Source of the DNA: Propionibacterium sp.
GTDB lineage: Bacteria > Actinomycetota > Actinomycetes > Actinomycetales > Actinomycetaceae
Direction of reading: 5' to 3'
Assembly: GCA_030460725.1 (NCBI GenBank)
Contig: JAKECL010000070.1
Coordinates: forward strand, 1-7,662
DNA length: 7,662 nucleotides
Shown here: positions 1-6,474 of the stretch, one piece after another
How positions within the stretch are numbered: the first letter of the stretch is position 1
How the letters are laid out: the number at the start of each line of letters is the position of its first letter
The notes under the pieces: generated by a model
Told to the model about the DNA's origin: nothing
Seen by the model: only the letters and a program-made list of their open reading frames with translations
Database searches by the model: none
Position numbers and translations under genes: made by a program

Positions 1-464
1 GGGATCCGAGGTCTGGCAGTGCGGCGCTGACCGGAGGAGGGTCCCCTTCCGAGGTCTCCTCCACGCGTTGGCGTCGGACACCGGGACTCGCGGCTTCCCG
101 GACGCGGTGGGACGAGCCTCGGGCGCTGGGGCCCGTGCTCGGTCACCTGGCCCACCGCAGGGGGTGGGACGGGCCCTCCGCCATGGGGTCCGTGCTGGCC
201 AAGTGGCCCGAGATCGTCGGGGCACAGGTTGCCGAGCACTGCCACATCGAGACCTTCGAGGGGCGACACCTGGTGGTGCGGTGTTCCTCGACCGCATGGA
301 CGAAGCAACTGCGCCTCCTGCTGCCCCACATCGAACGTCGCATCGAGGAGGAGGTGGGACGCGGTGTGGTGGACCAGGTGGTTGTGAGAGGACCCGCGAC
401 GCCCTCGTGGAAGAAGGGTCGTTGGTCCGTTCCTGGGCGCGGACCACGCGACACCTACGGCTGA
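1..464 (+). CDS. dciA: DciA family protein (DUF721), 5'-truncated by the window edge
   Basis: DciA recruits or loads the replicative DnaB helicase in bacteria that lack DnaC/DnaI-type loaders (family knowledge). The frame whose first full codon is at base 3 is open from the edge to the TGA at 462-464, giving 153 visible residues. No ATG, GTG or TTG occurs in frame before the GTG at 135, which already lies inside the conserved domain, so the true start is upstream of the window. Seen in order: a low-complexity Ser/Gly/Arg stretch, then DEPRALGPVLGHL, RGWDG, the KWPEIVG motif, and the HCHIETFEGRHLVVRC core. A Trp-containing segment (SSTAWTKQLRLLLPHI) and a C-terminal VPGRGPRDTYG follow; endings of this kind are common in actinobacterial members. 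Its position directly upstream of gyrB is the standard actinobacterial order after recF. The ending is intact; only the N-terminus is missing. Confidence 0.92.
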   Translation, partial: DPRSGSAALTGGGSPSEVSSTRWRRTPGLAASRTRWDEPRALGPVLGHLAHRRGWDGPSAMGSVLAKWPEIVGAQVAEHCHIETFEGRHLVVRCSSTAWTKQLRLLLPHIERRIEEEVGRGVVDQVVVRGPATPSWKKGRWSVPGRGPRDTYG

Positions 465-547
465 GTGCGGTGGTGCCCGGTGACGGCCGGTGTGGGCCGC
501 TGGGGACATTGTCGTCGGGGTGACCCCGGACACAGCAGTGGAATCCG

Positions 548-559
548 TGCATCGATGCA
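548..559. repeat. 12-base perfect palindrome TGCATCGATGCA
   Basis: Both strands read TGCATCGATGCA. It lies about 70 bases upstream of the proposed gyrB -10 box, where an activator or repressor site could sit. No known regulator consensus was matched, and a palindrome of this length can occur by chance, so the operator role is only a guess. Confidence 0.3.
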
Positions 560-622
560 GGTCAGAGCCCTTTGAGGAGACTGACTCCCGCATTCGTGGC
601 AGGCCGCTGGGACGGGGATCCT

Positions 623-631
623 TGGTAGGAT
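623..631 (+). promoter_or_regulatory. Putative gyrB promoter (extended -10, TGG-TAGGAT)
   Basis: TAGGAT at 626-631 fits the TAnnAT pattern of housekeeping sigma factors. It is preceded by TG plus one base (623-625), the extended -10 arrangement that tolerates a poor -35. No good TTGACA-like hexamer is found 16-18 bases upstream. Start of transcription would fall near 637-639, giving a gyrB leader of about 120 bases. Confidence 0.42.
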
Positions 632-646
632 GGGGGAGGACATTTC

Positions 647-757
647 ATGGTCGTGGCGCGCCTGTGCGCGCGAGAAGGGTCCGAGCCATGTGCCGGACCG
701 GGGCCCGAGGGTGGCCCGCATGCGCGTGGCTCGCATGCATGGACGAGGGGAGCCTGA
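647..757 (+). CDS. Possible 36-codon upstream reading frame ending at the gyrB start
   Basis: ATG at 647 follows a strong Shine-Dalgarno-like GGGAGGA (634-640) with a six-base spacer. The frame runs to TGA at 755-757, so its stop directly abuts the gyrB GTG at 758 in the same frame. The predicted peptide begins MVVARLCARE and has no recognisable domain, signal or membrane segment. About 25 of its 36 codons end in G or C, lower than in gyrB or gyrA, which argues against long selection as a protein. If transcription starts near 638, the ribosome site would be cut off and the ATG would sit only about 9 bases from the 5' end. It could be a leader peptide or coupling device for gyrB, or a chance frame. 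Confidence 0.25.
   Translation: MVVARLCAREGSEPCAGPGPEGGPHARGSHAWTRGA
656..671 (+). repeat. GCGCGC inverted repeat (hairpin, 4-base loop)
   Basis: GCGCGC at 656-661 and again at 666-671 are self-complementary arms around CTGT. They would form a 6-bp GC-only stem near the start of the gyrB leader RNA. There is no T-tract after it, so it is not a convincing terminator. It could stabilise the 5' end of the transcript. Confidence 0.35.
711..740. repeat. Two adjacent imperfect 15-base direct repeats
   Basis: GTGGCCCGCATGCGC (711-725) is followed immediately by GTGGCTCGCATGCAT (726-740); 12 of 15 bases match. Each unit carries the palindrome GCATGC, so the two copies could also pair with each other (718-723 with 733-738) around a 9-base loop. 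The pair ends five bases before the gyrB ribosome binding site, where a protein site or RNA hairpin could affect translation. Confidence 0.5.
745..750 (+). promoter_or_regulatory. gyrB ribosome binding site (GAGGGG)
   Basis: GAGGGG lies seven bases before the GTG at 758 and supports that start over the ATG at 776, which has only a weak purine run (ACGGGG) directly before it. Confidence 0.6.
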
Positions 758-2833
758 GTGGCTGAGACGACGGGGATGACCCGGGACGAGGACGACTTCG
801 CACCCGAGGTCGCCACCCCCAACGGTGAGGACACCTACGGTGCTTCCGACATCACCGTCCTGGAGGGCTTGGAGGCCGTGCGCAAGCGGCCCGGCATGTA
901 CATCGGCTCGACCGGGGAGCGGGGTCTGCACCACCTGGTCTACGAGGTCGTCGACAACTCCGTAGATGAGGCCCTGGCCGGCTATGCCACCCACATCGAG
1001 GTGACGATCCTCGCCGACGGCGGACTGCGCGTGGTGGACAACGGGCGAGGGATCCCCGTGGACATGCACCCCACCGAGCACAAGCCCACGGTCGAGGTCG
1101 TCATGACGATCCTGCACGCCGGCGGCAAGTTCGGGGGTGGCGGGTACGCCGTCTCGGGCGGTCTGCACGGTGTGGGCATCTCGGTGGTCAACGCGCTCTC
1201 GACCCGTGTCGACACCGAGGTGCGTCGCCAGGGACACGTGTGGCGGATGTCCTTCGCCAATGGCGGACACCCCATCACACCCCTGGTGCGTGGGGAGGGG
1301 ACCGATGAGACCGGCACCACCCAGACCTTCTACCCCGATCCCGAGATCTTCGAGTCCGTCGAGTTCAGCTTCGAGACCCTGCGTCAGCGCTTCCAGCAGA
1401 TGGCCTTCCTGAACAAGGGCCTGCGCATCACCCTGACGGATGAGCGTGAGGGCGTCCAGGACGAGGGCGACGAGATCACCGGTGACCACGCGGGGCCCGC
1501 CGACGACCCGGTGCCCGGTGTACGACGTGTGTCCTACATGTACGAGCACGGCCTGCGCGACTACGTCGCCTTCCTGGACTCCACGAAGAAGTCGGAGGTC
1601 ATCAACTCCGAGATCATCGACTTCGAGTCGGAGAACGCGGAGGGGACGATGTCCCTGGAGATCGCCATGCAGTGGACGGGCTCCTACTCCTCCTCGGTGC
1701 ACACCTACGCCAACACCATCAACACCACGGAGGGTGGGACCCACGAAGAGGGATTCCGCACCGCCCTCACCACGGTCATCAACCGCTACGCCCGTGACAA
1801 GGGCATCCTCAAGGACCGCGACGACAACCTCTCCGGCGACGACGTACGTGAGGGATTGACTGCCGTCATCTCCATCAAGCTCACCGAACCGCAGTTCGAG
1901 GGCCAGACCAAGACGAAGCTCGGCAACACCGAGGCACGGACATTCGTCCAGACGCAGGTCTACCAGCAACTCACGGACTGGCTGGACGCCCATCCCACCG
2001 ATGCCCGCGCCATCGTGGCCAAGGGGACGCAGGCCCAGATGGCCCGTGTGGCCGCCCGCAAGGCGCGGGAGGCCACACGTCGCAAGACCGCTCTGGACAC
2101 GGTCGCCATGCCTTCCAAGCTGCGTGACTGCAGTTCCCGCGATGCCTCCGTGTGCGAGATCTTCATCGTCGAGGGCGACTCCGCAGGCGGTTCGGCCGTC
2201 CAGGGGCGCGATCCCGAGCACCAGGCGATCCTGCCGCTGCGCGGCAAGATCCTCAACGTCGAGAAGGCCCGCCTGGACCGGGCCCTCAACTCCGAGACGA
2301 TCCAGGCGCTCATCGGCGCCTTGGGCACCGGTATCGGGGAGGAGTTCGACATCGCGAAGCTGCGATACGGCAAGATTGTGCTCATGGCAGATGCCGATGT
2401 CGACGGCCAGCACATCGCGACCCTGCTGCTCACCTTCCTGTTCCGCTACATGAAGCCCCTCGTCGAGGGCGGCCACATCTACCTGGCCATGCCCCCCCTC
2501 TACCGTCTGAAGTGGACGAACGCCCCCCATGAGTTCGTCTTCACGGACAAGGAGCGTGACGATCGGCTGGCTGCGGGCGTGGCGGCCGGGCGCCGCATGC
2601 CCAAGGACCGCAAGGAGGGTGGCATCCAGCGCTACAAGGGTCTGGGCGAGATGAACGACCAGGAACTGTGGGAGACGACCATGGACCCTGCTCATCGCAT
2701 TCTCAAGCAGGTCGAGGTCGGTGAGGCCGCGGCCGCGGACGAGGTCTTCACCCTGCTGATGGGGGACGACGTGGAGTCACGTCGCGCGTTCATCCAGCGA
2801 AACGCCCAGGACGTCCGCTTCATCGACGCCTGA
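758..2833 (+). CDS. gyrB: DNA gyrase subunit B
   Basis: This is the ATPase subunit of DNA gyrase, which introduces negative supercoils as a GyrA2GyrB2 complex. The 691-residue length fits the short form without the large insert of enterobacterial GyrB. After a ~24-residue acidic N-terminus comes the GHKL ATPase domain: E63 (general base) and N67 in EVVDNSVDEA, DNGRGIP at 94-100, Lys124, and GLHGVG at 135-140. The transducer domain carries the QTK loop (Q383, K385). The TOPRIM domain has EGDSAGGSA (E472), LPLRGKILNVEKAR from 492 and DADVDG at 545-550 (metal-binding Asp). QRYKGLGEMN at 624-633 and the RRAFIQRNAQDVRFIDA ending are typical. An acidic loop at about 231-255 separates ATPase and transducer parts. 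gyrA follows after 34 bases, so the two are probably one operon. Confidence 0.98.
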   Translation: MAETTGMTRDEDDFAPEVATPNGEDTYGASDITVLEGLEAVRKRPGMYIGSTGERGLHHLVYEVVDNSVDEALAGYATHIEVTILADGGLRVVDNGRGIPVDMHPTEHKPTVEVVMTILHAGGKFGGGGYAVSGGLHGVGISVVNALSTRVDTEVRRQGHVWRMSFANGGHPITPLVRGEGTDETGTTQTFYPDPEIFESVEFSFETLRQRFQQMAFLNKGLRITLTDEREGVQDEGDEITGDHAGPADDPVPGVRRVSYMYEHGLRDYVAFLDSTKKSEVINSEIIDFESENAEGTMSLEIAMQWTGSYSSSVHTYANTINTTEGGTHEEGFRTALTTVINRYARDKGILKDRDDNLSGDDVREGLTAVISIKLTEPQFEGQTKTKLGNTEARTFVQTQVYQQLTDWLDAHPTDARAIVAKGTQAQMARVAARKAREATRRKTALDTVAMPSKLRDCSSRDASVCEIFIVEGDSAGGSAVQGRDPEHQAILPLRGKILNVEKARLDRALNSETIQALIGALGTGIGEEFDIAKLRYGKIVLMADADVDGQHIATLLLTFLFRYMKPLVEGGHIYLAMPPLYRLKWTNAPHEFVFTDKERDDRLAAGVAAGRRMPKDRKEGGIQRYKGLGEMNDQELWETTMDPAHRILKQVEVGEAAAADEVFTLLMGDDVESRRAFIQRNAQDVRFIDA

Positions 2834-2851
2834 TCGCGCCTGAGCAACCCC

Positions 2852-2857
2852 AAGGAG
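2852..2857 (+). promoter_or_regulatory. gyrA ribosome binding site (AAGGAG)
   Basis: AAGGAG sits ten bases before the GTG at 2868, in the 34-base gap after gyrB. It decides the gyrA start, since the next plausible in-frame starts lie inside the conserved domain. No promoter or terminator is visible in the gap. Confidence 0.7.
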
Positions 2858-2867
2858 AACACCCACT

Positions 2868-5621
2868 GTGAGCGACCAGCCCTCCCAGCCGGACGAGGCA
2901 CGCACCACCCCCCAGGACGGCGATGCCGCCGGGAGCCCTCAGGACACCGCGGTCTTCGACCCCCACGGACGCGTCGACCCCGTCGACCTCGAGGGGGAGA
3001 TGCAGAGGTCCTACCTCGCCTACGCGATGTCGGTGATCGTGGGACGCGCGCTGCCCGATGTGCGTGACGGCCTCAAGCCGGTTCACCGCCGCATCCTCTA
3101 CGCGATGTATGACGGCGGCTACCGCCCGACTGCGGGTTTCTACAAGTGCATGCGCGTGGTGGGCGATGTGCTCGCCCACTACCATCCTCACGGCGACGCC
3201 TCCGTCTATGACGCCCTCGCCCGCCTGGTCCAGCCCTGGTCGATGCGCTATCCCCTGGTCGCCGGACAGGGGAACTTCGGATCCCCGGGCAACCTGGGTC
3301 CCGCCGCCCCCAGGTACACCGAGTGCCGGATGGCGCCACTCGCCCTCGAGATGGTCCGCGACATCGACGAGGACACGGTCGACTTCCAGGACAACTACGA
3401 CGGTCGCGCCCAGGAGCCCGTCGTCCTGCCTGCCCGCTTCCCCAACCTGCTGGTGAACGGTTCGGAGGGCATCGCGGTGGGCATGGCCACCCGCATCCCT
3501 CCGCACAACCTGCGTGAGGTCGCCTCGGGCGTGCAGTGGGCGCTGGAGCACCCTGAGGCCACGCGCGAGGAACTGCTCGAAGCCCTCATGGCGCGCATCA
3601 AAGGACCGGACTTTCCCACGGGTGCCACCATCCTGGGGCGGCGCGGCATCGAGGACGCCTACCGTACGGGACGCGGATCCATCGTCCAGCGCGCAGTGGT
3701 GGACGTGGAGGAGATCCACGGTCGGCAGTGCCTGGTGGTCAAGGAACTGCCCTACCAGGTCAACCCCGACAATCTCGTCGCCAAGATCGCAGACCTGGTG
3801 AAGTCCGGGCAGATCTCGGGTATCGCCGACATGCGCGACGAGACCTCGGGACGCCACGGCCAGCGCCTGGTCGTCGTGCTCAAGCGCGACGCCGTGGCCA
3901 AGGTCGTCCTCAACAACCTCTACAAGCGCACCCAGCTGCAGGACTCCTTCCCCGCCAACATGCTGGCGCTGGTCGATGGCGTGCCCCGCACCCTCAGCCT
4001 CGACGGGTTCGTCCGCTACTGGGTCCGTCACCAAATGGAGGTCATCGAGAGGCGCACCCAGTTCCGCCTGGTCAAGGCCAAGGAACGTCTCCACATCCTG
4101 GACGCCTACCTCAAGGCCCTGGAGGACCTCGACAGCGTCATCGCCCTGATCCGGCGTTCTCCCACCGCCGATGCGGCCCGCATCGGCTTGATGGATCTCC
4201 TCCAGATCGACGAGGTCCAGGCAGATGCCATCCTCGCGCTGCAGCTGCGTCGCCTGGCGGCCCTGGAACGTCAGAAGATCCTCGATGAGCACGAGGCGCT
4301 GCGGGCGCGGGTGGAGGACCTCGAGGACATCCTGGCCACCCCCCAGCGTCAGCGCGACATCATCTCCACCGAGCTCGCCCAGATCGTCGACAAGTTCGGC
4401 GATGAGCGTGTCACGCGCATCCTGCCCTACGGGGGGGAGATGTCCATGGAGGACCTCATTCCCCAGGAGGACGTGGTCGTCACCATCACCCGCGACGGAT
4501 TCGCCAAGCGCACCCGCACGGACGCCTACCGCTCCCAGCGGCGTGGCGGCAAGGGGGTGCGCGGCACGCAGTTGCGCGGGGATGACGTGGTGCAGCACTT
4601 CTTCGTCACCACCACCCATCACTGGCTCCTCTTCTTCACGAACCTCGGTCGTGTCTACCGCGCCAAGGCCTACGAGATCCCCGAGGGAGGCCGCGACGCC
4701 AAGGGGCAGCACGTCGCGAACCTCCTGGCCTTCCAGCCCGAGGAGACCATCGCCCAGGTCCTGGCCATCGAGGACTACGACCAGGCGGAGTACCTGGTCC
4801 TGGCCACCAAGTCCGGCCTGGTGAAGAAGACCCGACTCTCGGAGTACAACTCCCCGCGTTCGGGGGGCATCATCGCCATCAATCTGCGCGAGGACGAAGG
4901 CGGTGTGCCTGACGAGCTGGTCTCGGCGCAGATCGTCAACTCCGACAATGACCTGATCCTGGTCTCGCGTGAGGGGCAGGCCTCCCGTTTCACGGCCTCC
5001 GACGAACAGCTGCGTCCCATGGGACGCTCGACTTCGGGTGTGAAGGGCATGCGCTTCCGCGGTCATGACGAGCTGCTGGGTATGGAGGTGGTCCGTGAGG
5101 GTGCCGACCTGCTGATCGTCACCGAGGGCGGGTACGCCAAGCGGACACCGGTGGAGGAGTACCCCACGAAGGGTCGCGGCATCCTGGGTGTGCGTGTGGG
5201 GAAGCTGGTGGAGGAGCGGGGCGCTCTGGTCGGCGCCCTCATCGTGGATCCCGACGAGGACGTCATGGTCATCACGGAGTCCGGGAAGCTGGTCCAGGTC
5301 AGTGCCTCCGACGTGCGTCCCACAGGGCGCAACACCATGGGCGTGATCTTCGCGCGGCCCGATGGTGACGACCACATCATCGCCATCACCCGCAACACCG
5401 AGCGCGAGTTGCCCGAGGAGGGCACTGGCGACCCGGACAGTCAGCCGGGAACCGGGGTGGAGGACGCCGACGCCACCGCAGGGGCACAGGACGTCGCGTC
5501 GCCCTCGCAGACCCCGGGCGGCGGCCAGCCGGACGAGGATCTGGACGGTGGGGCGGCTGACGGGGAGGGCCCGGAGGCTGTAGCGTCTGGACAGGATCAT
5601 GTCGAGGAGGGTGACGAATGA
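2868..5621 (+). CDS. gyrA: DNA gyrase subunit A
   Basis: This is the DNA breakage-reunion subunit of gyrase. It has 917 residues, longer than M. tuberculosis GyrA (838) or E. coli GyrA (875). Residues 1-42 are a Pro/Asp/Gln-rich extension before the core (EGEMQRSYLAYAMSVIVGRA). The quinolone region is HPHGDASVYD at 106-115; A111 replaces the Ser83 of E. coli, and D115 matches Asp87. The catalytic pair is R149-Y150 in APRYTECRM. The coiled-coil region (about 390-500) leads to the beta-pinwheel C-terminal domain (about 530-845), which has the wrapping GyrA-box QRRGGKG at 557-563. Residues 845-917 form an acidic tail with 22 Asp/Glu and one Arg. All key residues are present. The stop overlaps the next gene's ATG (ATGA), suggesting coupled translation. 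Confidence 0.98.
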   Translation: MSDQPSQPDEARTTPQDGDAAGSPQDTAVFDPHGRVDPVDLEGEMQRSYLAYAMSVIVGRALPDVRDGLKPVHRRILYAMYDGGYRPTAGFYKCMRVVGDVLAHYHPHGDASVYDALARLVQPWSMRYPLVAGQGNFGSPGNLGPAAPRYTECRMAPLALEMVRDIDEDTVDFQDNYDGRAQEPVVLPARFPNLLVNGSEGIAVGMATRIPPHNLREVASGVQWALEHPEATREELLEALMARIKGPDFPTGATILGRRGIEDAYRTGRGSIVQRAVVDVEEIHGRQCLVVKELPYQVNPDNLVAKIADLVKSGQISGIADMRDETSGRHGQRLVVVLKRDAVAKVVLNNLYKRTQLQDSFPANMLALVDGVPRTLSLDGFVRYWVRHQMEVIERRTQFRLVKAKERLHILDAYLKALEDLDSVIALIRRSPTADAARIGLMDLLQIDEVQADAILALQLRRLAALERQKILDEHEALRARVEDLEDILATPQRQRDIISTELAQIVDKFGDERVTRILPYGGEMSMEDLIPQEDVVVTITRDGFAKRTRTDAYRSQRRGGKGVRGTQLRGDDVVQHFFVTTTHHWLLFFTNLGRVYRAKAYEIPEGGRDAKGQHVANLLAFQPEETIAQVLAIEDYDQAEYLVLATKSGLVKKTRLSEYNSPRSGGIIAINLREDEGGVPDELVSAQIVNSDNDLILVSREGQASRFTASDEQLRPMGRSTSGVKGMRFRGHDELLGMEVVREGADLLIVTEGGYAKRTPVEEYPTKGRGILGVRVGKLVEERGALVGALIVDPDEDVMVITESGKLVQVSASDVRPTGRNTMGVIFARPDGDDHIIAITRNTERELPEEGTGDPDSQPGTGVEDADATAGAQDVASPSQTPGGGQPDEDLDGGAADGEGPEAVASGQDHVEEGDE

Positions 5622-6019
5622 GCGCAGGCGTCGAGACGGAGGTCGAGATCTCCGAGGACGCACCCCGTCAGGTGAACCTGGCGATCGCCCGGGTCGACCC
5701 GTGGACGGTGATGAAGGTCGGCTTCCTCCTGTCTGTGGCGCTGGGCATCGCGACTGTCATCGCGACCATCGTCGTGTGGCTGATGCTGGACGGGATGCAT
5801 GTCTTCGCCTCCATCGAAGACTTCCTCAACCAGATCAGCGCCTCAAAGTTCGTGGCACTGCTGGACTACGTGAAGTTGCCGAAGGTGGTGTCCTACGCGA
5901 CGGTGTTCGCCGTGGCCAACGTCATCATCATGACGGCCATCTCGACCCTGGGAGCGCTGCTGTACAACGTCATCGCATCCCTGGTGGGTGGGGTGCGCGT
6001 GACCCTGATGGACGAGTGA
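5618..6019 (+). CDS. DUF3566 domain membrane protein
   Basis: A 133-residue protein of the actinobacterial DUF3566 family, whose function is not known. It has a short acidic N-terminus, then the motif IARVDPWTVMKVGF (23-36). A first membrane helix follows at about 33-57, then a polar loop with a possible amphipathic segment (about 62-90). A second long hydrophobic helix spans about 91-121. The conserved C-terminal signature is LLYNVIASLVGGVRVTLMDE. The ATG overlaps the gyrA stop by four bases, and GAGGAGG (5604-5610, inside the last gyrA codons) gives it its own strong ribosome site with a 7-base spacer. Its fixed place after gyrA across Actinobacteria suggests co-expression with gyrase. A direct role in topology is not shown by the sequence; it may only share the operon. 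Confidence 0.92.
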   Translation: MSAGVETEVEISEDAPRQVNLAIARVDPWTVMKVGFLLSVALGIATVIATIVVWLMLDGMHVFASIEDFLNQISASKFVALLDYVKLPKVVSYATVFAVANVIIMTAISTLGALLYNVIASLVGGVRVTLMDE

Positions 6020-6026
6020 CGTCAGT

Positions 6027-6055
6027 CGCGCCGATCCGCGCACAGGGTCGGCGCG
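6027..6055 (+). terminator. GC-rich hairpin ending the gyrase operon
   Basis: The arms CGCGCCGATCC (6027-6037) and GGGTCGGCGCG (6045-6055) pair over 11 bp with one G-T pair and a 7-base loop. The hairpin starts seven bases after the DUF3566 stop. There is no T-tract, as is common for actinobacterial terminators, so the call rests on stem strength and position between the operon and the tRNA promoter. Confidence 0.6.
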
Positions 6056-6081
6056 GTGGTCCAGTTCACTGCGGCGGGGTT

Positions 6082-6110
6082 TTGTTGCCGGGCTGGGCCT
6101 CGGGTAGCAT
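6082..6110 (+). promoter_or_regulatory. Promoter of the tRNA-Ile transcription unit
   Basis: A -35-like TTGTTG (6082-6087) and a -10 TAGCAT (6105-6110) are separated by exactly 17 bases. Transcription would start near 6117, leaving a leader of about 19 bases before the tRNA-Ile at 6136, to be removed by RNase P. This is the best-formed housekeeping promoter in the window. Confidence 0.6.
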
Positions 6111-6135
6111 TGTGCGGTGCCCGCAAGGGCATGGA

Positions 6136-6212
6136 GGGCCTATAGCTCAGTTGGTTAGAGCGCAGTCCTGATAAGACTGAGGTCGATGGTTCGAGTCCAT
6201 CTAGGCCCACCA
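6136..6212 (+). tRNA. tRNA-Ile, anticodon GAT
   Basis: A full cloverleaf can be drawn. The acceptor stem is GGGCCTA (6136-6142) with TAGGCCC (6202-6208), and the D stem is GCTC/GAGC. The anticodon stem is CAGTC/GACTG with loop CTGATAA, placing the anticodon GAT at 6170-6172. The T stem is GATGG/CCATC with loop TTCGAGT. The discriminator is A6209 and the 3' CCA (6210-6212) is encoded in the gene. GAT decodes ATC and ATT isoleucine codons. No intron or mismatch is seen. Confidence 0.97.
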
Positions 6213-6244
6213 TCCGCAGTCGGCGGAGAGTGGAGGTCACACCC

Positions 6245-6382
6245 GTGAAGAAGTGGATCGCGACCCTGTCGGCCGTCGGCGCTGCCGCGGCGATCGGGCT
6301 GGTCATCCGCCAGATCGGCGAAGACCTCTCCACCAATGCCGAGCTGTGGAGGTCCGTCACCGACGATCCCTCGGGGGTCTGA
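6245..6382 (+). CDS. DLW-39 family small protein
   Basis: A 45-residue protein starting at GTG, with GGAGG (6232-6236) eight bases upstream. It begins MKKWIATLSAVGAAAAIGLV, a Lys-Lys start followed by one Ala-rich hydrophobic helix (about 4-22) that could be a membrane anchor or an uncleaved signal. After a polar linker it carries NAELWRSVTDDP near the end, matching the Leu-Trp/Thr-Asp-Pro signature for which the actinobacterial DLW-39 family is named, here with Glu for the first Asp. Function is unknown. It lies 32 bases after tRNA-Ile and 92 before tRNA-Ala, probably on the same transcript. The family's small size and location between tRNA genes make it easy to miss. Identification is from motif and location. 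Confidence 0.8.
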   Translation: MKKWIATLSAVGAAAAIGLVIRQIGEDLSTNAELWRSVTDDPSGV

Positions 6383-6474
6383 TCCCCCAGGGCGCACGAG
6401 GGCGGCGCACCACAGGTTGTGGGACCGAGAGGTCTGCGACGGTGGGTCACGTGGTCGATGTCGGGCCACACAGA

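Larger units (their letters stand above)
465..757 (+). other. dciA-gyrB intergenic/leader region
   Basis: This 293-base stretch has no established gene. It holds two weak hairpins soon after the dciA stop: stem 484-488/495-499, and stem 516-520/524-528 with a TGA loop. Either could end dciA transcription, but neither has a T-tract. Further on are a 12-base palindrome (548-559), an extended -10 box (623-631), a short reading frame (647-757), a GCGCGC hairpin (656-671) and a 15-base tandem repeat (711-740). The size and content suit a regulated leader of the gyrase operon. I saw no DnaA-box clusters here. Confidence 0.6.

Noticed and set aside
1..30. Possible last codons of an upstream gene (frame 1 open to TGA at 28-30), perhaps recF
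   Set aside because: Only nine codons are visible and they carry no recognisable RecF ending; the gene order makes it plausible but the sequence cannot support it.
68..523. 151-codon plus-strand frame overlapping dciA
   Set aside because: It is an out-of-frame Arg/Gly/Pro-rich translation of the dciA region with no domain, and dciA explains the same bases.
1440..1859. Ser/Arg/Thr-rich frames inside gyrB and similar ones inside gyrA
   Set aside because: Shifted-frame shadows of the gyrase genes; the biased composition arises from reading GC-rich codons out of frame.
455..2695. 746-codon open frame on the minus strand opposite gyrB
   Set aside because: It is in exact codon register with gyrB, so antisense stops can appear only where gyrB uses TTA, CTA or TCA, which this GC-rich gene avoids. 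The peptide has no recognisable domain.
2820..5663. 947-codon open frame on the minus strand covering all of gyrA
   Set aside because: Same register effect: the antisense codons are exact complements of gyrA codons. Its His/Gly/Val/Asp-rich composition is the mirror of GC-rich coding, not a protein family.
6373..6388. GGGGG/CCCCC inverted repeat at the DLW-39 stop codon as a terminator
   Set aside because: Only five base pairs, no T-tract, and termination here would leave tRNA-Ala without an evident promoter.
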